64,000 nt of DNA from Acanthamoeba lenticulata (GCA_002179805.1 NAVB01000243.1:1-64000); one strand, 5' to 3'. Counted from the stretch's first letter, positions 9,101 through 20,466 are shown. Notes: generated by a model not told the origin, from the letters alone. A program made the numbers and translations.

Positions 9101-12100
9101 GCAACTACCGCAAGACCTTCTCCGTGGTCGACGTGGCCCAGCTGGGCCGCCTTCAGCGCGCCTGGGGCTCCTCCGACACCTCGGAAGCCGCCGTTGCTGC
9201 GTCGCTCGAGCGGCTGGCCAAGCAGGAGCAGGAGCAGCGTCAGCAGCAGCAACAACAACCAAGCCTCTTGCAGGAAGCCAAGCAGCAGCAGCTCCAGAAC
9301 CAGTATTTGGCCCACAAGCAGCGCGAGGGCGGTGAGCAGGCGGGCGAGCACGACGGCGGGGCGTCCATGGCCGCCTCGTCGTCGTCATCGTCTTCATTGT
9401 CCTCGTCGCCATCATCATCGTCGCCGTTGGTCCCGCCAGCGGTGCCGTCGCCTAGCCGGAGCAAGAACCCGTTTGCCTACCTCAAGAAGCGGAGCGACAG
9501 CGACAAGGACCGCAGCGCGACCATCGGCAGCGACAGCCAACGGGACAAGGCCGACGGGGAGAAGCGGCGGGAGAAGGAGGTGGTCAACATCAACCCCATC
9601 CGCGGCATCCACCTCATCCCCACCTTTGCCGCGGCCGCCGCGACGGCCGCCTACCACCAGAATGCCGCGGCCGCAGCTGCCGCGGCATCGGCCACGAGCA
9701 ACAGCAGCAGCTCCAGCACCAACGCGGCGGGCTCGGTCCCGGGGCCGTTGTCTGGCGCTGGGCCCAACGTGGCGCCCTCGCCGCCCTCGATTGATCTGTC
9801 CAAGTCGGGCGACTCGATCACGCCCGTGGTAGTTACGCCGGCGCCCCTGAGCAGCGGCGGTGGCGCCGGTACCTCGCGGGGCCCGCTCGGCTCGCAGTCG
9901 GCCGAGCTCGACTCGCTCCACTCTGGCAACCGGCTCGACAAGCCCAAGTCCTTCCGCCGGTGCGTCTTCCCTCTCGCTTTCTATTACTCTTGAATTATTT
10001 ACATTTTTAACAACTTTTTGTTTCTTGTTATTCATAAAAATGCTAATTGTTAAAAAAACAGTGCACGACCGATGAGCATGGACCTGTCGAGCAAGAAGCC
10101 GGCAGCTGACGCCATCAAACTCGATGATGGGTCGAGTACAACGACCGTATCGGTGACGATTGATGAGGAGTGGGAGCGACGCAAGAAGCAGCTCCTCGAC
10201 GAGTGGCGCAAGGAGGACCGCGAGAAGGAGAAGCTCCTGAAGGTGGCCATGAACCAAATGAAGAAGGAGCAGAAAAAACGCGAGAAGCGCGAGAAGCAGG
10301 AGCGCAAGGCCGAGCGCAAGCTGCGCCCCAAGTCGCTCGACTTCTCGCGCCGACGGCTCGACTCGCTCCTGCAGCGCATGGCGACCGGCGGCTCGGTCGA
10401 CGACGAGGACGACGCCGGGCGCGCTGCTGATGACGCGGACGACAAGGACGAGGTTGCTGACGGCGCCGAACTCGAGTCGAGCGTCGACGGTGTCGCGGCC
10501 AAGACCATCAGCAAAGCGGCGCACAGCACGAGCGCCCTGCACACGCGGCCTAAGACCAGCCGTGGCGACCTCAGCTCCGAGCGCAATCGGCGCGAGCGAA
10601 GCCGGTCGCTGCTGGGCTCCAACGGCGACGGCGCTGCCACAGGATCAGCCACCAGCAGGTGGCTGTCGCCCAATGAGGAGAACCAGCTCACGGTCGACGC
10701 CATCGACCAGCGCATCGCCGATCTCAAGCGGCTGCGCAGCCGCAAAGCCGCCGTCCATAGCGTGGAGGCCGGGGAGAGCAGCAGCGGCAGCAGTTCGCCG
10801 GCGTCGTCGCCCGCTCGGCCGCGCCGGCCGGGCAGCCGCATTGGAAACCGGGAGGAGGGCCGCCTGGACGACGCCGTGCGCGAACGGCGCACCAGCGTGC
10901 ACGACGCCAGCAGCGCGTCTTTGTTTTCGTCCTCGTCACCGGCGGTGGAACGCAAGACACGCGTACATCACAGCAACAGCAACGACGATAGCGACAAGCC
11001 GTCCATCTCCGCCGCGTCGCTCTCCGTGTCGGCCTCGGCCTCGCCCACGCGAGCTCAGCTGCGCTCCCGCGCGCACACGTCGTCGTCGATCTCGTCGTCG
11101 GCCTCGTCCTTCTCGGCTTCGATGGCCGCCACACCCGTCGCGAGTGGCGGTGGCGGTAGCGGTGGCGGTGGCTCGTCCATCATTCCGCGCGGCGCCGAAG
11201 ACAAGATCAGGCGCGAGCGCAAGGCCGAGCGCGAGAGGGAGAAGCAAGAGCGCAAGGTCTCGCTGCCCTTGTCCGTCAAGGACAAGGACAAGGACAAGGA
11301 AAAGGAAAAGGACAAGCGCAGCAGCAGCAAGGCTGAGGCGCCCGGCACGGCGCGGACATCGTCCCGGTCGTCGGCCGTGTCGACGTCGGCTGCTGCCACC
11401 AAGAAACGCCGACCGATGAGCATGGACATGTCTGGCCTGCGCTACGCCGACATTATCACCAGCGGTGGACTCGAGAGCAGCTCCTCGACGACGACAACGA
11501 CGACGGCCAGCTCAAGCAAGTCGCGCAGCGGCCGGTCGCGAGACCTGGACGCGCTCACGTCTTCGTCGTCGCCGTCCCGCGGCCGGCGAAGCACGGTCAT
11601 GTCGACCAGCTTGGACACGTCCAAGCGGCGTGAGGCCACGATTGCGACGGCCGCGGCGACGAGGGAGAAGGACAGGGAAAAGGACCACAAGGAGCGCGAG
11701 CGGCCAAACAGCGCGCGATCGAGCAACGGAGGAACCGCGGAGAAGCGGAACAGCATCGTGCGCGAGGCGCACGGCGAGGACAATGCGCACAACAAGGACG
11801 ACGATAACAACAACCAGCACCACCACCACGACGACGAGCGGGGCGGAAAGCGAGACAGCAAAGCCGCGGCCAAGAAGCAGTCCAAGAAGGACGACGAGCG
11901 AAGGCGGGACTCGGGTGCTGCCGCCAACGGCGGTGGCGACGAGGACAGCGAGAAGAACAAGAAGAAAAAGACGGCCGACAAGCGCAAGAGCCAAGAGCGG
12001 GATCGCGACCGTGACCGCGACCGCGAGAAGGACAAGGAAAGCAGCAGCAGCAGGAAGGACAAGACGGAGAGCAAAGAGAGGAGCAAGGACAAGGACGACA

Positions 12101-12495
12101 AGAGCGAGAGGAGCAACAAGAGCAGCAAGGACAAGGACCGAGCGCGTGAGCGCGTTGGCGATCACGGAGACAGCGAGCGAGGCAGTGAGCGTGATCGAGA
12201 CCGAGAGCGGGACCGAGGCGAGGGCAGCAAGCGGAGCAGCGGCGGCGGAAGCGGCAGCAGCAGCGCGGTCAAGGAGAGCGGCAGCAGCAGGAAGGACAAG
12301 ACGGAGAGCAAAGAGAGGACCAGGGACAAGGACAAGGAGAGGAGCACGAAGAGCAGCAAGGAGCAAGACAGCAGCGATCTCAAGGACAAGAGCGAGAAGA
12401 AGAGCAAGAAGGCGACGAGGGACAGCCTCGAACGCAAGAAGGAGCGCCCGTCCTCCTCCTCTGGGAGCTCCGCGGACAAGAAGACCACCGCGTGA
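6198..12495 (+). CDS. Large RhoGEF: IQ, DH, PH, long low-complexity tail
   Basis: Eleven exons keep phase throughout: 6198-6306, 6379-6467, 6572-6681, 6757-6835, 6949-7056, 7152-7406, 7510-7572, 7677-7836, 7927-8076, 8147-9959, 10062-12495 (1789 residues). Residues ~16-32 hold an IQ-like motif (VILLQSLWRGRRARRQ). DH domain ~40-250 begins EIEKTEEDYVKNL and contains FLIRPIQRIPRYRLLLKDL, the most conserved DH helix. PH domain ~250-372 includes RERMVFLFNDLLV and ends FFASSAQEREEWISAL. Residues ~375-1789 are predicted disordered: poly-Ser, poly-Gln, poly-Ala, RRPMSMDMS-like repeats, and KDKEKDK/RDRDRD charged tracts. The protein should catalyse GDP/GTP exchange on a Rho-family GTPase at membranes, and so control actin. 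It converges on another RhoGEF gene at 13352-19718. Confidence 0.9.
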
Positions 12496-12757
12496 GAAGG
12501 TGTAGTGTAATCATAAACCATCTGCGTCCAACAATGGCCAACCGCCTTGCTCTCGCCCTGGCCCACTTCAGATGACCTGCGCCAGCATTGCAGATCGACT
12601 TGGCACGTACAGCAGGATGCGGTTTGATTATGAGGTAATTGAAGAGGCGATGAAAGGGCGAGAGGGTGTGTCTACACGCAATTCCAAACAAGGAATTGTG
12701 GAGATGCACATGGCGACATCACCTGCTCGCTAGCGAGTTAGGCGATGGGATGAAAAA

Positions 12758-12806
12758 AAAAGTTGGGTATCTTCTCGATTTTGCGTGTCATCCTTGCGCA
12801 GGGGCC

Positions 12807-12838
<32 letters not shown>

Positions 12839-12867
12839 ACAGATGGAGCCTCCCTTTCGGGAGGTCC
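12758..12867 (-). ncRNA. U6 spliceosomal snRNA, copy B
   Basis: Second U6 gene, on the minus strand, starting GGACCTCCCGAAAGGGAGGC. It contains the same ACAGAG, AGC and internal stem-loop segments as copy A and ends in a T-run (A-run at 12753-12761 on +). No base difference from copy A was seen in the transcribed part. Its start lies about 147 bp from the start of 5S copy B, and the two are divergently transcribed. Confidence 0.97.
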
Positions 12868-12973
12868 ACCTTATCCTCTCTTCGTCCGCCGCTTTCTACC
12901 GCTCCTTCCTCCTGCTTCTGTCCGCTTGTGGGACCGACTCCTTTGTCTTCGTCTTTCTTTTTTCTTGGCTTCT
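12868..12973 (-). promoter_or_regulatory. Conserved U6-5S intergenic promoter region, copy B
   Basis: Upstream of U6 copy B on the minus strand, with the same ~100-bp purine-rich block as 3046-3148. Homology to copy A stops about 40 bp before the 5S gene, so the conserved part belongs to the U6 side. No TATA box is evident. Confidence 0.5.
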
Positions 12974-13013
12974 CTGCCATCAAAGAACATGGCGAAGGCA
13001 GCCAGCTATTGAT

Positions 13014-13132
13014 GGATACGGCCATACTGCGGAGAAAGCACCGCTTCCCATCCGAACAGCGAAGTTAAGCTGCGCCAGGCGGTGTTAGTACTGGGGTGGG
13101 CGACCACCCGGGAATCCACCGTGTCGTATCCT
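13014..13132 (+). rRNA. 5S ribosomal RNA, copy B
   Basis: A 119-nt 5S rRNA starting GGATACGGCCATACTGCGG and ending GTGTCGTATCCTC, collinear with copy A. It carries the same internal control region around the central GTTAAGCTGCGCC segment and is followed by T-rich DNA. It is divergent from U6 copy B. Confidence 0.97.
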
Positions 13133-13184
13133 CCTCGTTTTTTCGTATCCTCTTCCACTTTTACTTTTTCCCTTTTGTTGTTGA

Positions 13185-13243
13185 ATCTCGCCATCAGTCT
13201 CCCAAAGAGGCCTCAGCTCAGGTTGATACTGCATTTGAGCCCT
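13185..13243 (+). repeat. Conserved ~60-nt block downstream of 5S, copy B
   Basis: Counterpart of 1329-1391, with ATCTCGCCATCAGTCTCCC at its start and GGTTGATACTGCATTTGAGC near its end. It differs from copy A by only a few bases and small indels, although neighbouring sequence has diverged. It lies about 53 bp after the 5S 3' end and immediately 3' of a T/C-rich stretch. Confidence 0.7.
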
Positions 13244-13351
13244 TCTTGGCGTGGCGAAGAGATCAAGTCGCGGGACCGACAGGGGCAAGAACGTGACCGT
13301 TTTCTTGAACATAAAAGAAAAAGCACATACGTCCAGCTGCGGAGGCTGCAC

Positions 13352-13637
13352 TCAGTAGCCGCCTGCCCGCTTGCTCGCGCTGTTGGTACCTGAGCCGACG
13401 GGCGACGGCGACAAGAGCTTTCTCTCGCCTCCCTTGGCACGGCTTTGGTCCTGCTCCGGTCGAGACCTCTTGTCGCGGTCCCTGTCCCTGTCCCTGTCGC
13501 GGTCCCTGTCTCGGTCCCGATCACGATCCCGGTCGCGGTTTCGATCGCGATCCTTCTCGTCCTGCGCCACACAAAGCAGTGAGCGCGCCTGGCTGCTGTG
13601 GCATGATTCATGAACTTAAAGATACTTCACCTTGCGA

Positions 13638-13669
<32 letters not shown>

Positions 13670-16600
13670 ACGGTCACGGTCACGGTCGCGGTCTCGGTCT
13701 CGGTCGCGGTCTCGGTCCCGATCGCGGTCGTGAGAACGCCCAGACCGGTGCTCGCCGTCATCGCGTCTGCTGCTGGTTGTACTGCTGCTGCTGGTTGTGC
13801 TGCTGCTTGTGCTGCCTCTTCTCTTGCTGTCCCTGTCTCGCGACTCCTTCTCTGTGGACGATGGATAGGAAGAGGAGGAGGAGGAGGACGAACTGCTGCC
13901 CCGCTCTCGGTCTTTGGAAGAATACGAGCTGGTCGCACGCGTCCTGGTCGACGACATTGTAGTTGTCGCCAACTGCGATCCTGTGCCTGAAGAAGATGAA
14001 GGCGACGAGGAGGAGGCTGATGAAACACCCGGGTCGGACGCGCTCAAGGCCACCAGGGATGCCGACGAGGCGGCCGAGGGCACCGCCGACGTGGACGACA
14101 CCAACCGCTCGCCGGTCCCAGCGCCGAGGCTGCCCCGGCGGTCGACGGTGCCGCCGTGGAAACGAGACAGCGACCCGGCGATGGACTCGCGCAGGAGCGC
14201 GGACCAGCTCTGCTTCTCCTCGGGCAGCGAGGTGTAGAACACGATCGAGTGCTCCTCGCCCGGCTCGGCGGGCGCCGTGATCTTGAAGGCGTTCTTGAGG
14301 TCCAGCGAGTCCGGCACGTCGTCGTAGCGCATGGCCGCCAGGTTGAGGATGCGCTTGAACCGGTAGAGCTTGCGGTTGCGCTTGGGCTTGGTGACCAGGA
14401 GGACGTCGTTGAAGAGGAACAAGTAACGGTAGTCGGACTGCTTCTTGCTCGTGGCCACCAGGATGACGCCCTGCTTCCGCAGCTCACGGTCCGGCTGGAC
14501 CAGGCTGCGCGCGTCGGGGTACTTTTCGATGAGCGGGATGACGTCCACCAGCTGCCGCTGGGCCTCGGCCTTGCGCTTGGCCTCGTTCAGGTACTTGGCC
14601 GCCTTCTCGATGCTGTCCTTGGCTCGGACCAGGTCCTCCAGGTCGGGGCTCGACTGCAACGACACCGACAATTAATTGGCATCAACGATTGACCTGACGT
14701 TCAATCATCATCGTCACGCTCACCTGAGGCGTGCACTGGATGACGTCGCGCAGCAGCAGCTCGTAGCGCGGGATGCGTTGAATGGGCTGCGTCGGAACGA
14801 GAAGTCAGCAAAAATAATAAATTAAAAAACAAAATTAACAAAAACCAAACAAATCAAAGAAAAAAGGGAAAGGGCCAGTCGAGTACCTGAATGAGAAAGT
14901 CGTCCAGGCGGAGCATCTTGCACTCGGGATTGCGCCGCGTCTCGTTCTCAAAGGTGATCCAGGCCGACTTGTCCTTGAGGCGGAGCAGGACCTGCATCGC
15001 GTTGTCGTAGTTGTTGATGTATCCGCTGTACATCTTGAGCCACTCCGACTGTGCGTGTGGAGAAGAAGAAGAAGAGTCTCAGTCAGTTTGTTTGCTGACG
15101 CGACATGTGGGGGAGTGGCGCGAATCTCTCCATACGAGCTCGATGAACATCTTGCCCAGCTTGACCGGGTTGGGCGACTGGAGCTCCAGCTCGAGGTCCC
15201 GCAAGAACGTGGCGTGCAGGCTGTGGATCGTCTTGATCGAGGAAAACAGCCTAAGCGCCATTGCATCCCAACCCCCCCCCAATCAGCTTTTCTCTTCTGC
15301 TGTTGATGGGCCACTACACGTGCCTTTTGACGTCTTCTGGGGACAACGTGACCGACTTGACCGACTGCTTCTCGAGCGGCTCCAGGAACAGCTGCGATCC
15401 GACCGCGTAAGCGCGGCTTGTCGCGTCAAGTGAAAGCGTGGGGCACGATGTGACGTACCGAGATGGCGAGTCCGATGTTCTGGACATAGACGCGCTCCGT
15501 CTGAAGAATCTCGTTGATGATCTGGCGCCGCTTGATAAAGGCACGCTGGATGCGCTCGCGCTCGGCCTTTTGCGCCTCGGTCTCGCGCACGGTGGCGGCG
15601 CCTCCGGACCGGCGCGGCCGCAGGGTGGCCATCACCGGGCGGTGGCCTTCGCGCTCCTGCTGGCTCTCGTCGCGCGTGTCGATGGCCATCACCACCTCAT
15701 CGTCCTCCTCCTCCTGCTCACCGTCCTGGTCTGTGCTCGGGTCGGCCCAATCGATACATGGCAAAAAAAAGGGGCAATGAAAGGGGCAATGGAAGGAGGA
15801 AGGGCCTGAACCTGGGACCTCGAGGTTGTAGATGACGTCGCCAGCGAACTGGCGGACCTCTTCAAACTGGGCTTGACTGAGGCGCGCGAAGAGGGATGCG
15901 CTGCGGGCCGAGCGCATGCTGCGGCGGTGCTTCTCTGCATAGGCGAGGATGGCCTTCCGTCAGAGGAGAGGCAAGGGACGGATGGAGACGAAGAGAAAGA
16001 GAAAGCCGGAGAGCAGGGGCGGCACCGAGGAGGGTGAGCTTCACGCAGATGGCGAGCAGTTCAGAGAGGAAGTTGGCCTCCTTCTTGTCGGTCGTGTTTG
16101 GAGAGATGGTCTCCATCAGGCTCAGGAGAATCGGCACGCCACCCGCCCGGCAGATCTCGTCACGCACCTCCACTGTTTTGGTTTTTAATTAATTAATTTA
16201 TTTTGTTAATTATTTTTTACTTTTTGTTTTGAGTTTTGAGCATGAGGGAGTGCCTTACCATTCTTGGAGGCGTTAAGGAGGGTAGAGACCACTTCCGTGT
16301 GGAGTCCCCGGCTGTTGACCTCAGCGAAGAGGTCGATGATGTTGATGACAGCTCGTTGGCCCACGATCATCTCCTGCGCAATCGCTGCAAGAATTTAAGA
16401 CATTAATTTAAATAAGAAATTTTAAATCAAATCGATTTGTGGCGATCGTACGATCAACGGCGAGGTTGCACATCACTTGCATGATGGTTTGCAGCATCTG
16501 AGGATCTTTGGTGCGCCGCATCACGCGCAACAGCCTGTGAATGGCTCGCCCAGCCACCACCTTGCGTCTCACCTCCTCTGTACGGTCATACGAGAAGTCA

Positions 16601-19600
16601 ACTCTTTGTTGTACTACTCCAACGCCTGGTCCAACGACGTACCGGAGAGTGCGCTGAGCATGACCAAGAGGTTGACCATGCGCAGTTGGATTTCGGCGTT
16701 GGCCGAGGCCAGCAGCGCGATCACGTTCTTGAGCGCAGCGCCGTTGTGGACCTCACAGAACAGCTTTTGCGTTTTCTCTGTTGAGGCAAAGGCGCGCAAC
16801 TCGGTCAGTTGGCTGGCTGTCGTGCAATGCGACGCGTCGTTGAGGGCGAGCATGGAACCTTCATAAAACAGATTGGTCAAGGCGCGCGTGGCCTGCGCGA
16901 CGACTCGCGGGCTCCACTTGAGCGCGTCGACGGGGATCTCGCCCAAGGCCAGACCGTCCGACGCGTCAAACTCGAGCAGGCCGGCCAGGAGGCCCACCAG
17001 CTCGGGCGTCCCCAGCAGCGTGCGGTTCTTCGGGTGGCGGGCCAGGTTGAGCAGCAGCCACAGCACCTTTTCCACCATATCGCCGTTCCCGGACTCCTTG
17101 AGCAGCAACACGATCGCGGGGATCATCCCGGCCGTGCTGCAGATCTCCTGCTGGGCGGCGGCTACATACACACACACAGATATCACGCAAAGTTGATGTC
17201 TTGCCCTATGCCACGTGTTGTGTAGTGCCTACGTACGATTCTCGTAGGCCAAGTTGGAGAGAGCCCACACGGCCAGCATGCGCTTGACGTCCGAGTAGCG
17301 CGAATGGAGCAGCTTCAGGAGCTCGCCGACCACGCCGAGCGACATGGCCTTCTCCTTCCATGTTTCGCTTCCTGTTCCCCAGCCATGTAAGCTCACAACA
17401 AAGAGATAAAAACAAGATCTAATATAAAACCAAAATAAATGACTTCATAAAAAGAAAAAAAAGGAGAAGATGAGACCATCTGAGGCTGTGTTGAGGAAGA
17501 TGCGCAGGTTCACTTCATGAAGGGGATCGTCTGTCCTGCTGAGGTCGCTGACGAGCCGTCGCAATCCCTCCATGCCGGTCCAATTACTGTTCAAATCGAA
17601 GGAACAACACTTTCTCGAGCTCACTTCGTCCACTGTAACGGAACACGTCTCTTGTGTCTTCCCCTCAACAAAGAGAATTCAGAGTATGTGGGGAATGTCC
17701 AACATGCAACGCATTCCTTTCTTGGCCAAACAGATCATGCTGGTGGCGGAAGCGAGGCCAAGAATTCGCGAACAAGGTCGATCACTCGATGATCCTCTTC
17801 GCGCAGTGGTCCTCGACCCTCCACGTACGTCACCACGGCCTCCAACTGCGACACATCCAACAACAAGACTTGAGGTAAGGCGGTCGCAGCAAACCACAGA
17901 CGCAAGGGACAGCGCGGGACATGGCGTACAGTCTGGCGAACGTCGGGCAGCGCTGGCTGGTAGGCCGGCAGCTGAGCAAACCGCACGACCTGCTGCAGGA
18001 GAGACTCGATCCTCCCCGCCAACGCGTGCATGGTCTCGCTTGTGCGGCTGTCCACCACGAGCTCCGCCGCTGTCCCGCCCGCCCACAGAGTGAGGCCGGC
18101 GCTCCCGCTCATCATGAGAATGGGACGCGCATACACGAATGCTGTTGTTGATGATGGTAGGACGACGCGATGGCACCCAGCACGACCCACACGGCCAAGT
18201 GGATGGGCTCGTCGCCCGGCTCCTGCGCGGTGCCGAGGAGTCGCACCAGCCCAGAGACCACGCCCGGCTGGGCTGGGTCGGCCTGGGCTGTGTGGCCGAG
18301 CGTGTTGGCCAGCAACAGGGCGCAGATCTTGTGAATGTCGTCTTCCTCCACCTCCAATGCGAGCCATCGCACCGCGGCCGGTGCGAGTCCATCTGTCCAC
18401 CCACCAACCGCCAAGGGCGCGCTCTCGTCAACAAACCGGTGAGAGATGGGACAAAGGGGCGCGTTTACCGCCTAGCTTGCGCAGGATGCGCTCCTCGCCT
18501 TGCTCGCCAGTGACGCCCTGCAGCAGCTCGGGAGCCGCGAGGGCGAGGTCCGGTCGCGACAGGAGGAGCTCGGCCACTTGCCACAGGCGGTGGGCGATCT
18601 CCTCCGTGACTCGATCCTCGCGCTGGCTCAGCTGGGCGCCCAGCACGACGAGCACGTCGCTCTCGCCCCACACCAGTCGGGCGGCCAGCTGGCCGCCCAT
18701 GTAGACCAACGCGTACAGGAGCTCGGCGCTCCGCTGCGCGCACGCAACGCCGTCAGCCCTTCCTCTCTTTGCTCGCTTGTACCATGTGCCGACGGACCTC
18801 GAGTAGCAGCTCGCTGAGCGAGAATTGAAGGATCCAGACCAACTTGGCCAGAAAGTGGTCGTCAAGCAGCGCGGGAGCCCAGGCCTGGCGGCCCTCGGCG
18901 GAGCAGACACAAGCGGTGAAGCACCGGGCCAGCTCGGCCAGGGTGGGCGGGTCGTCGCTGGCGATCCACACTTCAACCAGCCGCGACTGCACATCGGCCC
19001 TGCTCAGCGCACTGGCGGTTGTGGCGTGTTAGGCCTGGGTGAGTAGATAACGTTCTCGCCGTGGTGCGTGACATTGGCAGCGACCACGCACCTACTTCGT
19101 ACAGAGGCCACGTTGCCCAGCACGCCCACGATGACCTCCTGAGCACACAAGACACACAGGCCGAAGGTGAACAGCAGAACACAACAAAGATGCAACGACG
19201 AAATGGGGCGGGGCCACACCCTGAATCGATGGGAATGGACAGGGTTGGCGAGGACTCGCAGAAGAATGGAGAGAAGCTCGTGCTTGAGCATGAACTCGAC
19301 AAACTGGAGCGTACTCGTGATGTGTGAGTTTCATGATGGCGCTAGTGCATGACGCCAGAGCTGGAGGTGCACCTCCTCGTTTGTGGCGACGTCCCACAGG
19401 AAGCACCTGCCATGCCCGGTGGTCAGTAAAGGAGGAGGAGCGAGAGCAATTCAGCATTAAGCGAACCCGAGTTCAATCTCCTCCGTCTCTTCTTCTTCTC
19501 GCCGCACAACTTCCTGTGCTTCAGCATTATGCAAGAGACCGCTCTCTTTGTTGACTAGCGTGAGCAGACACCGCAGGACGTAGCTAAGGATGGATTAACG

Positions 19601-19718
19601 CAATCAGCACCTCAATCAGCAGTACTGTGGTGGTAAATAGCACTCATGCCACACCTACTCACCTTGGGTCAATGACCGAGTCCGGGTAGGTGACCTCGCC
19701 ATCTGCTGCGGGCTGCAT
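13352..19718 (-). CDS. ARM-repeat RhoGEF (ARM-DH-PH) with Arg-Asp tail
   Basis: Twenty-two exons keep phase on the minus strand: 19663-19718, 19373-19406, 19241-19303, 19092-19138, 18798-18999, 18469-18733, 18167-18392, 17829-18107, 17477-17586, 17237-17371, 16643-17161, 16452-16577, 16259-16384, 16045-16172, 15812-15953, 15459-15730, 15324-15391, 15136-15250, 14887-15048, 14724-14786, 13631-14653, 13352-13561 (1456 residues). Residues ~1-815 are armadillo/HEAT-like helices (for example VLWLLLNLARHPKNR and MLAVWALSNLAYEN). DH domain ~865-1050 has ILQTERVYVQNIGLAIS and FLIQPIQRIPRYELLLRDV. PH domain ~1085-1195 has YRYLFLFNDVLLVTKP. The tail is Ser-rich, then (RD)n. Alternative donor choices (18783 versus 18798) and one GC-AG intron (donor 15323-15322) remain uncertain. 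Likely a Rho GTPase activator scaffolded through its ARM region. Confidence 0.85.
13455..13735 (-). repeat. Arg-Asp coding hexanucleotide repeat
   Basis: Two tracts (about 13470-13555 and 13640-13735), separated by the last intron of the ARM-RhoGEF gene, consist of imperfect 6-nt units coding Arg-Asp (CGxGAC/CGxGAT on the minus strand). Synonymous variation between units shows the tract is coding and old enough to have drifted. It remains a likely site of length polymorphism. Confidence 0.8.
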
Positions 19719-19806
19719 TCGTTCCAAAAAAAGGCGGGAAAGTAGAGCATTTAATCCATTTTATTTTCCTTTTGTTTTGGTGTAATCAACCAACTCACGC
19801 ATCACC

Positions 19807-20466
19807 ATGCAGCGGTACTCGCATAAATTGCTATGGATGCCCCGCACGACAGTATGCGTGTTCCCTGCGCGGCGTTTGAGCGTCCCTTCGCGCACTCTCC
19901 GCACCATGCCCCAGCCGCAGGGGATCTCGCCTTTGCCCAAGCTGCTCGTGGCTGCAGCCCTGGCAGGCGCTGGTGCTGGCTTTATGCTGCACACTCACCA
20001 GAACCAACGCTCAGCATTTGCTCTCCGTATGCTCTCCCCTCAGCCCGAACTTGGACTAGTCAGCTCCTCACACCATACTGTAGAGATTCAGAACACGTAC
20101 ACGGAAGAAGGCGAGGATGAACCCTACCAGCGCCTGCACGTTCCCTTCTGGGACGACAACGACACGGACGATGGCGACGAGAGCCAGGGCGACATTGTCT
20201 TTGAGGCCGAGGCACGACCAACTCACCCCCCCCCCCAAACCCTACTCGCCAGCGCGACTCAACGTGTTTGGCACCCACAGGAGACCAAAGAGCAGGCTAA
20301 GGAAATGGAAGAAGAAGAGGAGCTGCTGGCGGCAAACCGTGTGCGGGGTGTCGGGCGGCGCAAACCGCTGACCGAAGAGGAGGCCGAACGTCTGCGGCAG
20401 TGGGAGGCTCAGCGCCAGGAGCGCACCCGCTTCTGGCACGTCGCCCGAACCACGCCCGCCAGATGA
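19807..20466 (+). CDS. Unrecognised small protein, possible organelle membrane protein
   Basis: Single open frame of 219 residues with no intron needed. The N-terminus is basic and lacks acidic residues for ~40 residues (KLLWMPRTTVCVFPARRLS), followed by a hydrophobic stretch LPKLLVAAALAGAGAGFML. This would fit a mitochondrial presequence plus one membrane helix. The rest is acidic and helical, with TKEQAKEMEEEEELL and RRKPLTEEEAERLRQWEAQR. A C11 run at 20227-20237 lies within the frame and is a possible sequencing-error site. I do not recognise a family. It is divergent from the ARM-RhoGEF gene (start 19718), and its stop overlaps the next ATG. Confidence 0.6.
   Translation: MQRYSHKLLWMPRTTVCVFPARRLSVPSRTLRTMPQPQGISPLPKLLVAAALAGAGAGFMLHTHQNQRSAFALRMLSPQPELGLVSSSHHTVEIQNTYTEEGEDEPYQRLHVPFWDDNDTDDGDESQGDIVFEAEARPTHPPPQTLLASATQRVWHPQETKEQAKEMEEEEELLAANRVRGVGRRKPLTEEEAERLRQWEAQRQERTRFWHVARTTPAR

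Noticed and set aside
11512..12366. Long minus-strand frame rich in Leu, Ala and Val, looking like a membrane protein
   Set aside because: It is the antisense of the Arg/Asp/Lys/Ser-rich RhoGEF tail; such codons read as hydrophobic residues on the other strand.
13455..13735. Regularly spaced short repeats resembling a CRISPR-like or satellite array
   Set aside because: Units are 6 nt coding Arg-Asp in frame with the ARM-RhoGEF gene; there are no spacers.
18107..18167. Microexon alternatives around the 59-nt intron
   Set aside because: Other donor/acceptor pairs imply introns of 29-35 nt, shorter than any other in the window; the 59-nt intron keeps phase.
19460..19495. tRNA T-arm-like GAGTTCAATCTC
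   Set aside because: No acceptor stem, anticodon arm or D arm can be folded around it; it lies in an intron of the ARM-RhoGEF gene.
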